Below are positions 19,056 through 28,222 of a DNA stretch of 64,000 nucleotides, one piece after another (the stretch's first letter is position 1; every line of letters starts with the position of its first letter). A model generated the notes under the pieces. It was not told the origin of the DNA. It saw only the letters and a list, made by a program, of their open reading frames with translations, and did no database searches. This stretch comes from Dechloromonas sp. (GTDB lineage: Bacteria > Pseudomonadota > Gammaproteobacteria > Burkholderiales > Rhodocyclaceae), in assembly GCA_016790815.1 (NCBI GenBank), contig JAEUOG010000045.1, forward strand, positions 1 through 64,000. Direction: 5' to 3'. Position numbers and translations under genes: made by a program.

Positions 19056-19796
19056 TCAATCCATGAACATACCGCCATTCACATGCACTGTTGTGCCTGT
19101 GACATAGGCAGCTGCCGGGGATACGAGAAAGCCGACGGTGCCGGCAATGTCTTCTGGCGTGCCAGCGCGACCCAGCGGAATGGTCGTCAGCATGGCCTGC
19201 TTCTGCTCTTCGGTCAACGCGTGCGTCATGTCCGTTGCAATAAACCCCGGGGCGACACAGTTGACCGTAATGTTCCTGCTACCCAGTTCGCGGGCCAATG
19301 ATCGACTCATCCCGGCAACGCCAGCCTTGGCTGCACAGTAATTGGCCTGACCGGGGTTGCCGGAGTAACCGACGACGGAGGTGATATTGACGATACGGCC
19401 AAAACGGGCCTTCATCATGCCGCGCATGACGCCGCGCGACAAACGGAAAACGGCTTTCAAATTGGTATCGATGACCGCATCCCACTCGTCGTCACCCATG
19501 CGCATGCTCAGGTTGTCGCGAGTGATGCCGGCGTTGTTAACCAGAACAGTGATGGCACCAAATTCCTTGGCAACATTGGCCAGAACGGAATCCGTCTGAG
19601 CAGGATTGCAAACATCAAGTGCAATACCCTTGCCCTTAACGCCAGCCTCGGCCAGATAGGCCGAAATGTTGGCTGCGCCGTCATCGCTGGTTGCCGTACC
19701 GATGACGGTAGCGCCCTGCTTGCCGAGCTCCAAAGCAATAGCCCGGCCAATGCCGCGAGTGGCACCGGTGACCAGCGCGATTTTATCGTTCAGCAT
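19056..19796 (-). CDS. fabG: 3-oxoacyl-ACP reductase FabG
   Basis: NADPH-dependent reductase of the fatty-acid elongation cycle. The 246-residue short-chain dehydrogenase has the cofactor motif GATRGIG, NNAG, and the Ser-Tyr-Lys catalytic set (ITSVVGYSG, then YCAAKAG). The C terminus AYVTGTTVHVNGGMFMD is typical of FabG. It lies 3 bases downstream of fabD and 73 bases before acpP. Confidence 0.97.
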   Translation of the reverse strand: MLNDKIALVTGATRGIGRAIALELGKQGATVIGTATSDDGAANISAYLAEAGVKGKGIALDVCNPAQTDSVLANVAKEFGAITVLVNNAGITRDNLSMRMGDDEWDAVIDTNLKAVFRLSRGVMRGMMKARFGRIVNITSVVGYSGNPGQANYCAAKAGVAGMSRSLARELGSRNITVNCVAPGFIATDMTHALTEEQKQAMLTTIPLGRAGTPEDIAGTVGFLVSPAAAYVTGTTVHVNGGMFMD

Positions 19797-19799
19797 CGC

Positions 19800-20726
19800 T
19801 TACTCCAGGCCAACGTTAGCTTCGATGGCAGCAGCATCTGCCAGCGCAATACCGGAAATTCCATCGGCGCAGCGTTTGGTCAGGCCAGCCAGCACTTTGC
19901 CAGGGCCACACTCGCCTACGGTCATGATCCCCAGAGCGGCCATCGCCTGGATAGTCTCGACCCAACGAACAGGATTATATGCCTGACGAATCAAGGCATC
20001 CTTGATTCGTGCCGGTTCATTTTCGATGGCAACATCGACGTTGTTGATCACCGGAATCTGTGGCGCCAGCAGCGTTAATTCCGCAAGACGGGCAGCGAGC
20101 TTGTCAGCGGCAGGACGAATCAACGAAGAATGGAACGGTGCTGACACCGGAAGTGCCTTGGCCATCTTGGCCCCACGAGCCTTGCAGGCTTCCATGGCAC
20201 GTTCTACAGCCCCCTTGTGGCCGGCGATTACTGTCTGGCCGTTGGCGTTGAAATTGACTGGCTCAACCACTTCCCCCTGCGCCGCTTCAGCACAGGCAGC
20301 TGCGATGCCGGCGTTGTCCAGCCCGAGAACGGCAGCCATGGCACCTGTGCCGACTGGCACGGCTTCCTGCATGGCGGCTGCGCGCAACCGAACCAGCGGC
20401 ACGGCATCCTTGAAGTCAATCACGCCAGCTGCAACCAATGCCGAATATTCCCCAAGGCTATGGCCGGCAACAACCGCAGGTTTCTTGCCGCCCTTGTCAA
20501 GCCACAAACGCCATGCAGCGACACCTGCGGTCAACATCACCGGCTGCGTGTTTACCGTTTGGGTCAGCGCTTCGGCCGGGCCTTCGGCAACCATGGCCCA
20601 CAGGTCATCACCCAGAGCAGCAGAAGCTTCATCAAACGTTGCACGAACTACGGCTGAGTCGCCGTAGGCTGCCATCATGCCAACGCTCTGCGAGCCTTGG
20701 CCGGGAAATACGAATGCAAAAGACAT
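19800..20726 (-). CDS. fabD: malonyl-CoA:ACP transacylase
   Basis: FabD loads malonyl groups from CoA onto ACP. The 308 residues start MSFAFVFPGQGSQSVGM. The nucleophile serine is in GHSLGEYSALV, followed by the arginine of PLVRLRAAAMQEA and the catalytic His in SAPFHSSL. The frame runs further upstream, but the ATG at 20726 with GGAGA before it matches the family start. It sits in the fabH-fabD-fabG order. Confidence 0.97.
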   Translation of the reverse strand: MSFAFVFPGQGSQSVGMMAAYGDSAVVRATFDEASAALGDDLWAMVAEGPAEALTQTVNTQPVMLTAGVAAWRLWLDKGGKKPAVVAGHSLGEYSALVAAGVIDFKDAVPLVRLRAAAMQEAVPVGTGAMAAVLGLDNAGIAAACAEAAQGEVVEPVNFNANGQTVIAGHKGAVERAMEACKARGAKMAKALPVSAPFHSSLIRPAADKLAARLAELTLLAPQIPVINNVDVAIENEPARIKDALIRQAYNPVRWVETIQAMAALGIMTVGECGPGKVLAGLTKRCADGISGIALADAAAIEANVGLE

Positions 20727-20742
20727 CGTTTCGTCTCCTGGT

Positions 20743-21702
20743 TCAGAATTCGAGAAGGGCTGCGCCCCATGTAAAGCCACCACCTACGCCTTCAACCAGC
20801 ACCTTCTGGCCGCGCTGGATGCGCCCATCGCGCACGGCTTCGTCCAGTGCAAGCGGAACGGAGGCGGCAGATGTGTTGCCATGACGATCAACGGTCACGA
20901 TTACTTTGTTGCGGTCAATGCCAAGCTTCTTGCCTGTTGCCTCGATGATGCGAATGTTCGCCTGATGCGGGATCAGCCAATCAACATCGGCTGTTTGAAT
21001 GCCGGCTGTCTGACAAACCTCAGTAGCAACATCAGCCAAAACGCGCACAGCAAACTTGAACACGGCTTGGCCATCCATACGCAGGAAGGGATCACCAGTT
21101 ACCTGACCACCGCAAATCTGGCCTGGAACGTTCAGGATGCCATTCTGGCTGCCATCTGCATGCATTGCCGTAGCCAATATGCCCGGCCGGTCGGAAGCTT
21201 CCAGTACGACGGCGCCAGCGCCATCGCCAAAAAGCACGCAGGTACCGCGATCATTCCAGTCAAGGATGCGCGAGAAAACCTCAGCACCGATAACCAGCAC
21301 CTTCTTGTGGCTACCGGAGCGGATAAACTTTTCTGCGATCCCCAAGGCGTAGGTAAACCCGGCGCACACAGCCTGAACATCAAAAGCTGCTGCGCCTTTG
21401 TTACCCAGCTTCGCCTGAATCAGGCAGGCTGTGCTCGGGAAAATATAGTCCGGGGTCGACGTGGCAACGACGATCAGGTCGAGGTCTGCGGGCGAAACGC
21501 CGGCCATTTCCAGCGCCCGCTGAGCCGCAATAAGACCTAGTTCACTGGAGGTGGATCCGTGACTGGCAAGATGGCGGCTACGAATACCGGTACGCGTCAC
21601 GATCCACTCGTCGTTGGTGTCGATTCCGCGTGCCGCAAGATCGTCATTGCAGACAGGGATGCCCGGAAGGTAACTGCCGGTGCCGATCAAGCGTGCGTAC
21701 AT
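20743..21702 (-). CDS. fabH: beta-ketoacyl-ACP synthase III
   Basis: FabH starts fatty-acid synthesis by condensing acetyl-CoA with malonyl-ACP. The 319-residue protein has the catalytic Cys in [11 protein letters not shown], His in [10 protein letters not shown], and Asn in [27 protein letters not shown] ends the protein. Its ATG immediately follows the plsX stop codon with no spacer. Confidence 0.97.
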   Translation of the reverse strand: MYARLIGTGSYLPGIPVCNDDLAARGIDTNDEWIVTRTGIRSRHLASHGSTSSELGLIAAQRALEMAGVSPADLDLIVVATSTPDYIFPSTACLIQAKLGNKGAAAFDVQAVCAGFTYALGIAEKFIRSGSHKKVLVIGAEVFSRILDWNDRGTCVLFGDGAGAVVLEASDRPGILATAMHADGSQNGILNVPGQICGGQVTGDPFLRMDGQAVFKFAVRVLADVATEVCQTAGIQTADVDWLIPHQANIRIIEATGKKLGIDRNKVIVTVDRHGNTSAASVPLALDEAVRDGRIQRGQKVLVEGVGGGFTWGAALLEF

Positions 21703-22731
21703 TCAGACTTTCTCCTCAGCGACAGCTGGCGTTGGCGTCATCTGAGCCAAGCGGCTGGTAATGCGCTCCAAAACGCGGTTTTCCGCTGCATCATAAGCTC
21801 GCGAGATTGCATTGCCAAAGGCCAGGACATCTGCCGAACCATGGCTTTTTACCGAAACGCCCCTTAAACCTAGCAGGATCGCGCCATTGTAGCGGCGATG
21901 ATCGAAGCGCCTTTTGAAGTTGTTGAGCACCGAAATTGCTATCAGGGCCGCAAGTTTTGTCAGCCAGTTCCGCTTGAACTCGGTCCGCAAGGAGGATGCA
22001 AGCATTTGAGCAAGCCCTTCCGAGGTCTTCAACGCAACATTGCCGACAAAGCCGTCGCAAACGATGACTTCGGCTTCACCTTTGTAGATGCCGTCACCTT
22101 CGACGTTGCCGATAAAATTGAGTCCAGAGTTTCGGAGCAACCCAGCCGCTGCCTTGACTACCTCATTCCCCTTGATGTCTTCTTCACCAATATTGAGAAT
22201 GCCAACCGTCGGCTGATCCTTGTGCTCCATTGCCGAAATCAGCATGGCGCCCATGATTCCGAACTGGAGCAAGTGCTCTGGCCCGCAATCCACGTTGGCG
22301 CCGAGGTCCAGCATGTGCGTGTGTCCGTTGACCGTCGGCAGTGGTGCGCAGATTGCCGGGCGATCAATGCCCGGCAACATCTTCAGCACAAAGCGGGAAA
22401 TAGCCATCAGCGCACCGGTATTACCGGCAGAAACGCAGGCGTCAGCATCACCGGATTTGACCTGGTTGACGGCAACCCGCATCGAAGAATCTTTTTTGTT
22501 GCGCAAAGCAAGCGCCGGCGACTCATCCATGCCAACAATTTCTGAGGCGTGGACAAGGCGAATGCGTGAATCGCTGACATGGTTGCCGAGCAACGGGCGC
22601 AACACTTCGTCCTGACCGACCAGGATGAGATTGGCTGACGGATGCTCCGCAAGGAATTGAATGGCCGCTGGGACCGTCACTGACGGACCGTGGTCACCCC
22701 CCATGCAATCAATGGCAATGCGGGTTGTCAT
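21703..22731 (-). CDS. plsX: phosphate acyltransferase PlsX
   Basis: PlsX converts acyl-ACP to acyl-phosphate for PlsY, linking fatty-acid synthesis to phospholipid synthesis. The 342 residues begin [20 protein letters not shown] and contain [12 protein letters not shown] and [15 protein letters not shown], all family signatures. The start codon is 3 bases after the T-run of a terminator-like hairpin and has no Shine-Dalgarno sequence, an odd leader discussed in the findings. It heads plsX-fabH-fabD-fabG. Confidence 0.97.
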   Translation of the reverse strand: MTTRIAIDCMGGDHGPSVTVPAAIQFLAEHPSANLILVGQDEVLRPLLGNHVSDSRIRLVHASEIVGMDESPALALRNKKDSSMRVAVNQVKSGDADACVSAGNTGALMAISRFVLKMLPGIDRPAICAPLPTVNGHTHMLDLGANVDCGPEHLLQFGIMGAMLISAMEHKDQPTVGILNIGEEDIKGNEVVKAAAGLLRNSGLNFIGNVEGDGIYKGEAEVIVCDGFVGNVALKTSEGLAQMLASSLRTEFKRNWLTKLAALIAISVLNNFKRRFDHRRYNGAILLGLRGVSVKSHGSADVLAFGNAISRAYDAAENRVLERITSRLAQMTPTPAVAEEKV

Positions 22732-22734
22732 GGC

Positions 22735-22772
22735 AAAATAAAAGGCAGGCGGCTCACCGAGAACCGCCTGCC
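22735..22772 (-). terminator. rho-independent terminator between rpmF and plsX
   Basis: On the minus strand a 9-bp stem (GGCAGGCGG / CCGCCTGCC) is followed by TTTTATTTT. The T-run ends 3 bases before the plsX ATG. It most likely reduces transcription from yceD-rpmF into the fab genes. Confidence 0.8.
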
Positions 22773-22785
22773 CTTCATTGAACGA

Positions 22786-22965
22786 TTACTCGCCCTTGCC
22801 CTTGGTGACTTTTTTGCCGCGATAGAAGCCGGCCGGAGAAATGTGGTGACGCAGGTGGGCTTCACCAGTAGTCGACTCGACTGCCAGCGGTGGGGCGGTC
22901 AGGAAGTCATGAGCACGGTGCATGCCACGCTTGGATGGGGACTTTTTGTTCTGTTGAACGGCCAT
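22786..22965 (-). CDS. rpmF: 50S ribosomal protein L32
   Basis: A 59-residue ribosomal protein of the large subunit, found by translating the gap between yceD and plsX. It begins [20 protein letters not shown] and contains [16 protein letters not shown], both diagnostic of L32. No zinc-binding cysteines are present, as is usual for the Proteobacterial form. It lies 18 bases downstream of yceD, the conserved yceD-rpmF-plsX order, and ends in the terminator at 22735-22772. Confidence 0.97.
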   Translation of the reverse strand: MAVQQNKKSPSKRGMHRAHDFLTAPPLAVESTTGEAHLRHHISPAGFYRGKKVTKGKGE

Positions 22966-22983
22966 TTTCTTACTCCATTAAAA

Positions 22984-23472
22984 TCAGTTCGGCTTACCTT
23001 TAAGCGCGGATAACTGTGCGAACGGATTGATCCGTTCGCCTGCATCGGCCGCGCCAGGCAAACCACATTTTTCGTGCCTTGGCGCCACTGGCAGGGCGAG
23101 GAGGATTTCATCCTCTACCACTTCAACCACGTCCAGTTCGCGCTCCACCGGCAGGAAATCCCGGGTGTCGTCTTCCAGTTCGTCTTGCGACAATTCGACG
23201 CCAGCAGGAACAAGTTCCAGTTGGCAATCGACATCAAGATCAAAAGGTATGGCTGCCAGGCAGCGCTGACAGGCTAGCGGGATCACTCCCGAAACCTCCA
23301 AATGCAGCATGGGTTCTCCGTTATCGCCTTTGTATCCAGTCAGCCGGAAAGATACCTCTCCACTGATTTCAGCCAGCAAATCATGCAGGCGATCCAGCTC
23401 CTCAACGACCAATGTTCCTTCGAGAACACGACCATCTCTGGCAAAAGCAAAAGCGTCCGAAATCCTTTTCAA
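22984..23472 (-). CDS. yceD: YceD family protein (DUF177)
   Basis: A 162-residue protein of the DUF177/YceD family, always found next to rpmF and thought to act in 23S rRNA metabolism. The N-terminal FARDGRVLEGTL and the C-x2-C pair in PLACQRCLAAIPFDL are family marks, and the C terminus is ALKGKPN. No ATG fits. A TTG at 23472 (MKRISDAFAFAR) matches the family start better than the TTG at 23529, which would add residues of unlikely sequence. Start uncertain. Confidence 0.85.
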   Translation of the reverse strand: MKRISDAFAFARDGRVLEGTLVVEELDRLHDLLAEISGEVSFRLTGYKGDNGEPMLHLEVSGVIPLACQRCLAAIPFDLDVDCQLELVPAGVELSQDELEDDTRDFLPVERELDVVEVVEDEILLALPVAPRHEKCGLPGAADAGERINPFAQLSALKGKPN

Positions 23473-23582
23473 TCTTGAACTGTTCCGACCTAAACATTGA
23501 ATGATATTATTTTTGGCTCTCCAAGTCAAAACAAAGTGCTGCTTGAACTATTCAGTGCAAGGCTTTGTTGTAACGAATATTT

Positions 23583-24164
23583 ATGCCTCAAAACCTGATC
23601 CTCGCCTCAACCTCCCCATTTCGCCGGGAACTCCTGACTCGCCTTGGCTTACCCTTTGATGTTGCCAATCCGCAAACCGACGAAACCTCTCTTCCCGGCG
23701 AAATGCCGGAACAAATTGCCATGAGGCTTTCTGAAGCCAAGGCCAGAGCCGTCATGGAAACGTACCCTGACGCCTTGATTATCGGTAGCGATCAGGTTGC
23801 TACGGTCGACGGCAAAATATACGGAAAACCCGGTACGCATGAACGCGCCGTCGAACAGTTGCGCGCCCTGTCCGGAAAGACGGTTAATTTTTTTACCGGT
23901 CTCTGCCTGCTCAATGCCAGGACGGGCGAGGCGCAGGTTCGTGGCGTACCAACCCTGGTCACGTTCAGGAAGTTAAGCGACCAGGAAATCGAGAATTATC
24001 TTTCTCGTGAGCCCGCGTACAACTGTGCCGGTTCGGCCAAATCAGAAGGGTTGGGAATCGCGCTTTTGAGTAGCATGCGTGGCGACGATCCGAATGCACT
24101 GGTCGGCTTGCCACTGATTGCGCTCTGCGACATGTTGCGTACGCAGGGCGTGACAGTTCTCTGA
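23583..24164 (+). CDS. Maf-family nucleotide pyrophosphatase, YceF type
   Basis: Predicted house-cleaning pyrophosphatase acting on modified nucleotides; the YceF subgroup hydrolyses m7GTP. The 193-residue protein starts [18 protein letters not shown], with the Ser-Thr-Ser-Pro and Arg-Arg motif of Maf proteins. It has SEAKARAV, the catalytic [12 protein letters not shown], and the KPGT loop. Placement beside yceD-rpmF parallels E. coli yceF-yceD-rpmF, though the strand differs. Its stop overlaps the next gene's ATG by 1 base. Confidence 0.9.
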   Translation: MPQNLILASTSPFRRELLTRLGLPFDVANPQTDETSLPGEMPEQIAMRLSEAKARAVMETYPDALIIGSDQVATVDGKIYGKPGTHERAVEQLRALSGKTVNFFTGLCLLNARTGEAQVRGVPTLVTFRKLSDQEIENYLSREPAYNCAGSAKSEGLGIALLSSMRGDDPNALVGLPLIALCDMLRTQGVTVL

Positions 24165-24871
24165 TGACAGGCACGCTCTTTCTGATACCCGTACCGCTCG
24201 GCCCGACAGCGCCACAGGAATCCCTGCCGGCCAATGTTCTTGCGGCGATCCGGCCTTTGGCTTATTTTGTCGTCGAACAGGCCAAGACAACTCGTGCCTT
24301 TCTGAAAGCGGCAGGCACCGACTTGCCGCTGCAGGAATTGCAGCTTCAGGAGTTGAACGAGCACACCAAGGCGAGTGAACTCGATCGCCTGCTGGAACCC
24401 CTTCGCGCCGGCCACGATGTAGGCTTGCTGTCGGAGGCAGGCTGCCCGGCGGTTGCCGATCCAGGGGCAAATCTGGTTGCTTTGGCGCAGCGGGAAGGTA
24501 TCCGTGTCGTACCGCTCATTGGACCATCCTCGCTTCTGCTGGCTCTCATGGCCTCCGGATTGAACGGGCAACGTTTTGCTTTTCAGGGTTACTTGCCGGC
24601 CAAGGAGGCCGATCGCACCAGAATGCTGCGCGAGTTGGAAGGCGAATCGAAAAAACGTCAGCAGACGCAGATTTTCATCGAAACGCCCTACCGCAACCGG
24701 GCAATGTTCGATGCAATTCTTCAAACCTGCCAGCCAATGACCCGGCTAACCGTGGCTACTGATTTGACCTTGCCGGGTGAATCGGTGCTGACACGACCAA
24801 TCCAGTCCTGGAAAAAACAAACGCCGCCCGAGATCGAGCGGCGTCCAACGGTTTTTCTTTTGCTGGCTTGA
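24164..24871 (+). CDS. SAM-dependent methyltransferase, tetrapyrrole methylase (RsmI-like) family
   Basis: A 235-residue member of the tetrapyrrole methylase fold. The N terminus GTLFLIPVPLG, LLSEAGCPAVADPGANLV and IGPSSLLLALMASG match the RsmI-related group, while the length and FIETPYRNRAMFDAIL distinguish it from true RsmI (about 280 residues with a C-terminal extension). RsmI methylates C1402 of 16S rRNA; the substrate of this shorter paralogue is not known to me. It overlaps the maf stop codon and converges on sppA with 3 bases between. Confidence 0.85.
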   Translation: MTGTLFLIPVPLGPTAPQESLPANVLAAIRPLAYFVVEQAKTTRAFLKAAGTDLPLQELQLQELNEHTKASELDRLLEPLRAGHDVGLLSEAGCPAVADPGANLVALAQREGIRVVPLIGPSSLLLALMASGLNGQRFAFQGYLPAKEADRTRMLRELEGESKKRQQTQIFIETPYRNRAMFDAILQTCQPMTRLTVATDLTLPGESVLTRPIQSWKKQTPPEIERRPTVFLLLA

Positions 24872-24874
24872 GAA

Positions 24875-25837
24875 TTAACGAAGGCTGACGCCAAGGGCGC
24901 TTTCTGAAAACCCCTTCCAGAATCCAGCGAAGGTACTGGCTCCAAGGCGCTTAGCGAAGCGTTCTGCGATGTTGTCCTTGACCGAATAGTCGAGAACCTT
25001 CTCGGCCTTGATCACGTCACGCGCTACCGAATCAACACTGCCAAAATCATCGGCTAGCCCCAATTGAACGCTTTGGGCGCCGGTCCACATCAGGCCTGAG
25101 AACATTTCGGGCGTTTCCTTGAGCCGATTGCCGCGACCTGCTTTCACGACATCGATGAACTGCTGGTGAATATCGTTCAACAGCGTCTGGGCATGGGCTT
25201 TATGCTGCGGCGCCTGCGGTGAGAACGGGTCGAGGAAACCCTTGTTTTCGCCGGCAGTAAGCAGGCGTCGCTCAACGCCAGCCTTGTCCATCGTGCCGGT
25301 GAACCCAAAGCCATCCATCAATACACCAATTGAGCCGACAATACTGGCCTTGTTGACATAAATTTGGTCAGCAGCAGCGGCGACGTAATAACCTCCCGAC
25401 GCACACATGTCTTCGACCACTGCGTACAGCAGCTTTTCCGGATGCTTCGCACGCAAACGGCGAATTTCATCATTGATGATCCCCGCCTGAACCGGGCTGC
25501 CGCCAGGGCTGTTGATGCGCAGGATGACGCCGGCAACGTGTTTCTCCTCGAAGGCGCTGCTCAGCGCGGTAACGAGGTTCTCCGCATTGCTTTCACCTTT
25601 GGCCTCGATCACGCCATTGAGCGTGATCAAGGCTGTGTGGCGCTCCTGGTGCTCTGCTCCAGCCCCCCAATCGACAAGGGCAACCAGCACAACCAGAAGA
25701 TAGACGAAGCCAAGCGCTTTGAAGGCAATCCCCCAGCGACGACGAGCCCGCTGCTCATCAAGGGCTGCAAAGACCAGTTTTTCCAGCGTTTTCCGCTCCC
25801 AGGCGGAGTCTTGATTGGGGGGTTGGGGGCTATCCAT
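24875..25837 (-). CDS. sppA: signal peptide peptidase SppA (S49 family)
   Basis: Inner-membrane serine protease that degrades cleaved signal peptides. The 320-residue short form has one membrane segment (about 45-62), the SPGGS loop, the nucleophile Ser in DMCASGGYYVAAAADQIY, and the Lys general base region after GVERRLLTAGENKGF. It follows the Rieske gene with an 8-base overlap and forms a cluster with the HAD phosphatase and rluC. Confidence 0.93.
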   Translation of the reverse strand: MDSPQPPNQDSAWERKTLEKLVFAALDEQRARRRWGIAFKALGFVYLLVVLVALVDWGAGAEHQERHTALITLNGVIEAKGESNAENLVTALSSAFEEKHVAGVILRINSPGGSPVQAGIINDEIRRLRAKHPEKLLYAVVEDMCASGGYYVAAAADQIYVNKASIVGSIGVLMDGFGFTGTMDKAGVERRLLTAGENKGFLDPFSPQAPQHKAHAQTLLNDIHQQFIDVVKAGRGNRLKETPEMFSGLMWTGAQSVQLGLADDFGSVDSVARDVIKAEKVLDYSVKDNIAERFAKRLGASTFAGFWKGFSESALGVSLR

Positions 25838-26189
25838 AATTTTTTTCTTGCTCTAAAAAAATCTGTCCGTTGATCTCTTGCACGTTCAAGGGTTTCAATC
25901 CTTTTCCTTGACAGCGGCCACCGAGACATCTGCCAGATTCTGGAGCATAAAGTGCGCCATGAATCGAGCAGATCAAGTATAGCTTGGAATCGTCGAAGAA
26001 TTGGCCGGGTAGCCAGTCGAGCTCAGCCGGAACATGGCCGCATTCGTTCAGATAGGCGTAAACCTGACCGCTGTAGCGAACAACAAATGCCGGGATCGTT
26101 CGCCCGAAGCGCTCGACGGAAAAACGATACCCCGGCCCTGCCTCAGCAAGTTCCGAACTTGTGCAGATCAGGCGTGATCCTGCAGCCAC
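25830..26189 (-). CDS. Rieske [2Fe-2S] domain protein
   Basis: A 119-residue single-domain Rieske protein. Ligands are C-x-H in NECGHVPAELDW and C-x2-H in LICSIHGALY, with 21 residues between, followed by the Pro-loop region RCLGGRCQGKGLKPL. No reductase or oxygenase is adjacent, so its electron partner is unknown. A GTG start lies inside the end of the HAD gene (22-base overlap). The rluC-HAD-Rieske-sppA order looks like one operon. Confidence 0.9.
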   Translation of the reverse strand: MAAGSRLICTSSELAEAGPGYRFSVERFGRTIPAFVVRYSGQVYAYLNECGHVPAELDWLPGQFFDDSKLYLICSIHGALYAPESGRCLGGRCQGKGLKPLNVQEINGQIFLEQEKNYG

Positions 26190-26818
26190 CGGTCAACTTC
26201 CTTCACGCTATGCAGACAGGCCAAGGGTTTGTGATCCAGCAAATGATTGTGCGGATGGGCGCCATAGGTAACGGCCAGACTGGAAACGCCGGCATTGGTC
26301 GCCATCAGCAGGTCGTGTGAGGTGTCCCCAATCATCACAGTCGACTCGGCGGATATGCCAAACTCGGCCATAAGCTCATGGAGCATCTGGGGATGCGGTT
26401 TCGAATGGCATTCATCTGCACAGCGTGAAGCCATAAAAAGTGGGCGCAGCCCGGAGTGATCGAACGCGCGCTCTAGGCCAAGCCTGCTTTTCCCTGTCGC
26501 CACCGCCAAAACATGTCCAGCTGCCTGCAGGCGCTGCAGCATTTCGAGGACGCCATCGAACAGCATCAGGCTTTGATCGCCTGACAAGTAGTGAAAACGA
26601 TAGCGTTCGATCATTGCCTGCGTATCCTCTGGCGGCAAATCCGGTACCGCATGGCGCAGAGCATCGGCCAATCCCAGCCCTATAACGTGACGGGCTCGGG
26701 CATCATCAGGAACGGGCAAATCAAGATCCTGGCACGATGCCTGAATGGCGCGCACGATGGCGCCAGCTGAGTCGAGCAGCGTGCCATCCCAGTCAAAGAC
26801 CACCAGTTCGTATTTCAT
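26168..26818 (-). CDS. HAD-family phosphatase (phosphoglycolate phosphatase-like)
   Basis: A 216-residue haloacid dehalogenase-fold hydrolase. Motif I is VVFDWDGTLLDS (Asp9 nucleophile, Asp11). Motif II is the Thr of LAVATGKSRLG, the Lys is in HSKPHPQML, and motif IV is VMIGDTSHDLLMA. A helical cap lies at about 20-85. It resembles Gph, but substrate cannot be fixed from sequence. The start overlaps the rluC stop by 4 bases. Confidence 0.88.
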   Translation of the reverse strand: MKYELVVFDWDGTLLDSAGAIVRAIQASCQDLDLPVPDDARARHVIGLGLADALRHAVPDLPPEDTQAMIERYRFHYLSGDQSLMLFDGVLEMLQRLQAAGHVLAVATGKSRLGLERAFDHSGLRPLFMASRCADECHSKPHPQMLHELMAEFGISAESTVMIGDTSHDLLMATNAGVSSLAVTYGAHPHNHLLDHKPLACLHSVKEVDRWLQDHA

Positions 26819-27819
26819 CGTTGCTTCAATATATTGTCGAGATTGTCAGACTTGAATTCGGGGTCGATCTTCCGGTTGACCGTAGCAACGTACCCCCCAA
26901 AGCTGTCAGGCAACGGCGCAACACACTCGATCGGCGTAGCTGTCAGGGGGTGGCGAAAAGCCATCCGCCAGGCGTGCAATGCCATGCGTTTCAGGCCGTC
27001 ACGTTTCAGATTCTTGTTCAACGCGAAATCACCGTATTTTTCGTCGCCCAGAATGGGAAAACCAAGATGCGCGAGATGAACGCGGATTTGGTGGGTGCGT
27101 CCCGTCTTCAACTGCGCTTCAAGCAAGCTCATATCCGGCCAGCGGGCCAACAAGCGGAAAATGGTATGCGACGCCTTGCCCTCCGGATTGACAGAAACAC
27201 GACGCTCACCACCTTCCGTAAGATATTTATGCAGGGGTAACTTGACGTGCTGGGTAGTGTTCATCCAGCGCCCTTTAACCAAAACGAGGTAGCGTTTGTC
27301 AGCCCCTGCTCCATGCTCGCGGAACATGTCGTGCAACGCGGTCAGCGCCAATCTTTTTTTGCCGACGAGCAACACACCGGAAGTTTCGCGATCCAGACGA
27401 TGGGCCAACTCGAGGAATTTTGCTTGCGGCCGCTGCCGGCGCAAGGCTTCGATCACGCCAAAACTGACGCCGCTGCCGCCATGAACGGCAATGCCTTCTG
27501 GCTTGTCGATGACAAGCATAGCCTCATCTTCATAGATGATTGGCAAATCGACGCGCTCCTTCGCTACTTCATCGACTTCGTTTTGCGGCCGTTCGGCAAT
27601 ACGGATGGGTGGAATACGCACGTTGTCGCCGGCGCATAGTCGGTAAGTTGCATCAACCCGGCCACTGTTTACCCGGACCTCGCCGCTGCGCAGAATCCGG
27701 TAAATATGGCTTTTGGGAACCCCCTTGCAGCGGCGGATCAGGAAGTTATCAAGGCGCTGCCCGACTTCGTCTTCGCCGATAACGGCATGCGTGACTGAAT
27801 TGTTACCTGCACCGGTCAT
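26815..27819 (-). CDS. rluC: 23S rRNA pseudouridine synthase RluC
   Basis: Predicted to make pseudouridines at 955, 2504 and 2580 of 23S rRNA, as E. coli RluC does. The 334 residues have an N-terminal S4 domain (GQRLDNFLIRRCKGVPKSHI) and the catalytic Asp in AHRLDRETSGVLLVGK, followed by LKTGRTHQIRVH. RluC divergent from rne is the same arrangement as in E. coli, which supports the specific name. A TATATT 5 bases before the ATG leaves little room for a ribosome-binding site. Confidence 0.92.
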   Translation of the reverse strand: MTGAGNNSVTHAVIGEDEVGQRLDNFLIRRCKGVPKSHIYRILRSGEVRVNSGRVDATYRLCAGDNVRIPPIRIAERPQNEVDEVAKERVDLPIIYEDEAMLVIDKPEGIAVHGGSGVSFGVIEALRRQRPQAKFLELAHRLDRETSGVLLVGKKRLALTALHDMFREHGAGADKRYLVLVKGRWMNTTQHVKLPLHKYLTEGGERRVSVNPEGKASHTIFRLLARWPDMSLLEAQLKTGRTHQIRVHLAHLGFPILGDEKYGDFALNKNLKRDGLKRMALHAWRMAFRHPLTATPIECVAPLPDSFGGYVATVNRKIDPEFKSDNLDNILKQR

Positions 27820-28222
27820 TTTCTAATATACTGCCTGAGTTCTACGTCTCGGTTTGCAAGAGATGCCGAACCGTCAGACCGTTTGTGCCCTCGCGCTAAA
27901 AGCGCGACCGCCAGGTGGCAGGCTCGAAAGTCTCACCTGTGCCAACTGCCCAGGCCAGACCAACGTAAAACGACTGGTTAAGTTCACTCACCAAAAGTAG
28001 TGATGTTAATGGATAAGCCCACTGTAAGCACGCACGGATTGCCCGTTGCAGGAATTTTCAGGTCGCGCATTTCAATAAAAAGCACGCGGCCGTTTGTTGA
28101 TCAGCACATTCACCATCGCCTTTGCCAACCATCACTCATGACGCAACCCGATAACTGAAACTGTCGCTGCCTGCCCGGGCGTTTCGTTGCAGCGTGCAGC
28201 TGTGCGCTGGAGCCCGAAAATA
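27820..28222 (+). promoter_or_regulatory. rluC/rne divergent region and long rne leader
   Basis: About 400 bases with no credible gene. On the rne strand it holds inverted repeats such as GCGCTAAAAGCGC near 27893 and CAGGTG / CACCTG at 27912-27917 and 27934-27939. AGGAG-like GGAG lies about 11 bases before the rne ATG. In E. coli the long rne 5' UTR folds into hairpins through which RNase E limits its own synthesis. A similar role is an inference from length and position. Confidence 0.5.

Noticed and set aside
26861-26885. Further copy of the alr-end repeat inside rluC
   Set aside because: Only 13 bases match, and they encode the same Val-Asn-Arg-Lys residues with preferred codons, so chance plus codon bias explains it.
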